From Bacteroidales bacterium (GTDB taxonomy: Bacteria > Bacteroidota > Bacteroidia > Bacteroidales > UBA10428), in contig JAFGOZ010000461.1 of the NCBI GenBank assembly GCA_016926235.1, positions 1 through 8,870 of the forward strand: a stretch of 8,870 nucleotides of DNA, written 5' to 3'. Below are positions 6,676 to 8,870 of this stretch, one piece after another. The position numbers were made by a program, and so were the translations under genes. A model generated the notes under the pieces. That model ran no database searches, was not told where the DNA came from, and saw only the letters and a program-made list of their open reading frames with translations. The stretch's first letter is position 1. Every line of letters starts with the position of its first letter.

Positions 6676-8591
6676 GGTTATTTGCAGGTTCATCGAATAC
6701 TTTTATAAGCCTTAATCTTAATAACCAGATTGCGGAGTTATTGAGAAAGGAATTTTTTAAACAGTATGGTTGTAATCCCTCAAACAATGAAGTAATGTCT
6801 TGGAGAAATTCCTTGCTCCGTATGGCTTTAGTACTTCAGTCAGCAAACCTGCATGATAATGGTGTGATAGTAGAATTTCAGTTACCATTAAGCAGTAGAA
6901 GAATAGATGTTTTGGTCACAGGTAAAGATGGAGATGGGATAAAAAATTCAATAATCATTGAACTGAAGCAATGGGAACGGTGCACTCTCTCCAGCAGTGA
7001 CAGTGATTATGTAATAACTTGGGTAGGTGGTGGAAATAGAGATGTCTTGCATCCTTCAGTACAGGTTGGAAACTATAAATATTATTTACAGGAGAACTGT
7101 ACAGCATTTTATGAAGGAAGTGAACCTGTCATGTTGCACGCCTGTAGTTACCTTCATAACTACAATTATTACGAAGATGACCCAATATTTGATTCACGTT
7201 TTGATAAAGCATTAGATAAGTTCCCTATTTACACTGCAGATGATACCTATGATTTAGCATCGTTTCTTGCCAACAGGTTGAACCAAGGCATGGGAATCGA
7301 GATTCTAACGGAAATTGAAAATAGCAAGTTCCGACCATCAAAGAAATTATTAAAACAAGTTTCGGGGGTAATCAAGGAGAAACTTAAAGGAGAGTTAAGG
7401 GTACTTGGACAGCATAGGGTCAATGGAGACTATATCTTGTTAGATGAACAACTTATAGTTTATGATAAAGTAATCTCATTGATAAAAAAGGGAGAAATTG
7501 ATAAACAGAAATATGCAATTATTGTAAAAGGTGGTGCAGGAACTGGTAAGTCGGTGATTGCATTACAATTATTAGCAGACCTTACTGCAACTGGTCATAA
7601 TGCCCATTATGCAACTGGTTCAAAATCTTTTACTTCCACATTACGCAAGATATTGGGGAACGATGCGAGGGGATTATTTAATTATTTTATGTCATTTAGT
7701 GAAGCACAGTCCAATGAAATCGATGTACTAATTATGGACGAAGCACACAGAATAAGAGAGAGAACAGGCTATCCTTTTAAATCGACTGGCAGGTTGCAGG
7801 TTGAAGACTTAATTAATGCTGCGAAAGTTTTGATATTCTTTATTGATGATTACCAATCAGTACGTAAAGGAGAGATTGGAACATCGGCTTTCATAAAAGA
7901 AAATGCTATCAAGCAGAACTGCAAAGTTTTCGAATATGAACTTGAGGCTCAATTCAGGTGTGGCGGGTCGGATGGTTATACAAATTGGATTGACAATACA
8001 TTACAAATAAGAAGAACAGCAAATACTCTCTGGGTTAATGATGAAAACTTTGAGTTTAAGATTTTTCAATCACCAGAGGAACTTGAATTGACTATCAGAG
8101 AAAAGAACAAATCAGGGTATACCGCAAGACTTACTGCTGGTTTTTGCTGGAAATGGAGCGACAGGTTGGACGAAGAAAAGAATTTAATTAATGATGTCGT
8201 GATTGGTAATTATGAACGCCCTTGGAATGCACGAGAAGGATTGACTGGCATGAGAACAGGCATACCCAAATCACAATTTTGGGCATATGAGGATGGTGGA
8301 ATCGACCAGATAGGATGCATTTATACTGCTCAAGGTTTTGAATTCGACTATGTGGGAGTGATTTTCGGAAATGATTTGAAATTCAATCCTGATGAATCAT
8401 CATGGGAAGGACACCCTAAGAATTCACACGACACTCAAGTAAGGAATTCTGATAATTTCTTACAACTTGTTAAAAATACATATCGAGTCCTTCTTACGAG
8501 AGGGATGAAAGGCTGTTACGTCTATTTTATGGATAAGGAAACAGAACGATTTTTTAAATCAAGATTGGAAATATCTAATGCACGTATTTAA
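6672..8591 (+). CDS. PD-(D/E)XK nuclease-DUF2075 (Schlafen-like) DNA/RNA helicase fusion
   Basis: This is a 639-residue two-domain protein. The N-terminal domain (about 1-210) opens with the family-typical NEVMSWRNSL and carries a PD-(D/E)XK nuclease core. E68 lies in VEFQLPL, D79 in RRIDVLVTG, and E97-x-K99 in IIIELKQW. Q131-x3-Y135 (HPSVQVGNYKYY) is the QxxxY element of RecB/Cas4-type nucleases. The C-terminal part is a superfamily-1-like DUF2075 ATPase. Walker A is GGAGTGKS (287-294), Walker B is VLIMDEAH (352-359), FFIDDYQSVR is at 389-398 and AQFRCGG at 426-432. YTAQGFEFDYVGVIFG (551-566) and TYRVLLTRGMKG (603-614) correspond to motifs V and VI. All visible key residues are intact, so an active ATP-driven nuclease is plausible. 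Length fits the family. The start overlaps the MazG stop, and the family's N-terminal pattern begins right at it. The protein is likely cytoplasmic, acting on DNA or RNA; the substrate and an antiviral role are inferred from context. Confidence 0.88.
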   Translation: MRLFAGSSNTFISLNLNNQIAELLRKEFFKQYGCNPSNNEVMSWRNSLLRMALVLQSANLHDNGVIVEFQLPLSSRRIDVLVTGKDGDGIKNSIIIELKQWERCTLSSSDSDYVITWVGGGNRDVLHPSVQVGNYKYYLQENCTAFYEGSEPVMLHACSYLHNYNYYEDDPIFDSRFDKALDKFPIYTADDTYDLASFLANRLNQGMGIEILTEIENSKFRPSKKLLKQVSGVIKEKLKGELRVLGQHRVNGDYILLDEQLIVYDKVISLIKKGEIDKQKYAIIVKGGAGTGKSVIALQLLADLTATGHNAHYATGSKSFTSTLRKILGNDARGLFNYFMSFSEAQSNEIDVLIMDEAHRIRERTGYPFKSTGRLQVEDLINAAKVLIFFIDDYQSVRKGEIGTSAFIKENAIKQNCKVFEYELEAQFRCGGSDGYTNWIDNTLQIRRTANTLWVNDENFEFKIFQSPEELELTIREKNKSGYTARLTAGFCWKWSDRLDEEKNLINDVVIGNYERPWNAREGLTGMRTGIPKSQFWAYEDGGIDQIGCIYTAQGFEFDYVGVIFGNDLKFNPDESSWEGHPKNSHDTQVRNSDNFLQLVKNTYRVLLTRGMKGCYVYFMDKETERFFKSRLEISNARI

Positions 8592-8616
8592 GGGATTCAG
8601 TTAACCTATCATCTTC

Positions 8617-8870
8617 ATGAATGGCGATATTTTCAATAATATCAGTAAGATTATTGAAAGGGACAGTAAGGTAACTACTTACAAGTTTGCTCTCTTGCGT
8701 GGAGTTATTGACATTATCCAAGATAATTCTCCTTACATTACCTTCTCCGAAGGAAGAGTAAATATTCCAACAGGTCTCCTGATTGAGAAGTGGATGCTAT
8801 ATTACTACCCCATTTTAGAGTCTCCAACCTTTATTCCGCAAATCAACGGGGACGTTAATCTTGCATTTGG
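8617..8870 (+). CDS. Putative HNH-endonuclease-family protein, N-terminal part (3' end outside window)
   Basis: An open frame runs from ATG 8617 to the right edge without a stop (84 complete codons). The start MNGDIFNNISKIIERDSKVT leads into TYKFALLRGVIDII, then VNIPTGLLIEKWMLYYYPIL and FIPQINGDVNLAF. The pattern of YKFALLR followed by an IP-x-x-x-L-x-EKW-x-x-YYYP element resembles the N-terminal region of a family of putative HNH endonucleases, often found near restriction or defence genes. The HNH motif itself would lie beyond the window, so nuclease identity is from recall of the N-terminal pattern only. It lies 25 bases after the helicase stop, on the same strand, with no Shine-Dalgarno; co-transcription is likely. 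A competing ATG at 8621 in another frame stops after 17 codons and is not used. Confidence 0.6.
   Translation, partial: MNGDIFNNISKIIERDSKVTTYKFALLRGVIDIIQDNSPYITFSEGRVNIPTGLLIEKWMLYYYPILESPTFIPQINGDVNLAF
8631..8659. repeat. Perfect 10-bp inverted repeat near the start of the HNH-like gene
   Basis: The arms TTTCAATAAT (8631-8640) and ATTATTGAAA (8650-8659) are exact reverse complements separated by nine bases (ATCAGTAAG). It lies about 12-40 bases inside the HNH-like gene. It could form an AU-rich mRNA hairpin close to the start codon or be a protein-binding site. No U-tract follows, so it is not a typical terminator. In AT-rich DNA a chance origin is possible. Confidence 0.5.

Noticed and set aside
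7027..7215. Plus-strand 62-residue open frame inside the nuclease-helicase
   Set aside because: It is out of frame within the nuclease domain, whose own frame carries the QxxxY motif.
1..8870. CRISPR arrays, tRNAs, transposases, integrases or attachment sites
   Set aside because: No spaced direct repeats, cloverleaf sequences, transposase or integrase motifs or end-repeats were seen; nearly every base lies in a supported gene.

Overview
The window is AT-rich (roughly two-thirds A+T by eye), densely coding DNA, and every supported gene is on the plus strand. Starts lack clear Shine-Dalgarno sequences and have A/T-rich leaders, which together with protein flavour suggests Bacteroidota or a relative. 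That assignment is an inference with only moderate support. No tRNA, rRNA, CRISPR array, transposase or integrase is visible. No gene-free stretch exceeds about 35 bases, so no clear promoter or terminator could be placed.

Layout: (1) 1-1086, the C-terminal 361 residues of a DUF1156-type adenine-specific DNA methyltransferase, truncated by the left edge. (2) 1099-4329, a 1076-residue HEPN-DUF499 P-loop ATPase. (3) 4363-5814, a TPR protein with an HExxH metallopeptidase motif; its reading frame continues after an in-frame TAA (5812-5814) through another 176 sense codons to 6342, so 4363-6345 looks like one gene of 660 codons broken by one stop. (4) 6346-6675, a MazG-like nucleotide pyrophosphohydrolase whose ATG directly follows the TAA of the preceding frame. 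(5) 6672-8591, a PD-(D/E)XK nuclease fused to a DUF2075 (Schlafen-like) helicase, overlapping the MazG stop by ATGA. (6) 8617 to the right edge, the N-terminus of what resembles an HNH-endonuclease-family protein.

The set reads as a multi-gene defence island, probably one operon. DUF1156 methylase plus DUF499 ATPase is a recurrent defence-associated pair: the methylase would mark host DNA and the ATPase would act as sensor, remodeller or effector, possibly with an RNase through its HEPN domain. The TPR-metallopeptidase, nucleotide pyrophosphohydrolase and nuclease-helicase are plausible sensor or effector components. Gene order and tight coupling are seen directly. That they form one functional system, and that it is antiviral, are inferences. 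The most noteworthy points are the TPR-metallopeptidase embedded in this setting, its in-frame stop, and the HEPN motif on the DUF499 ATPase.
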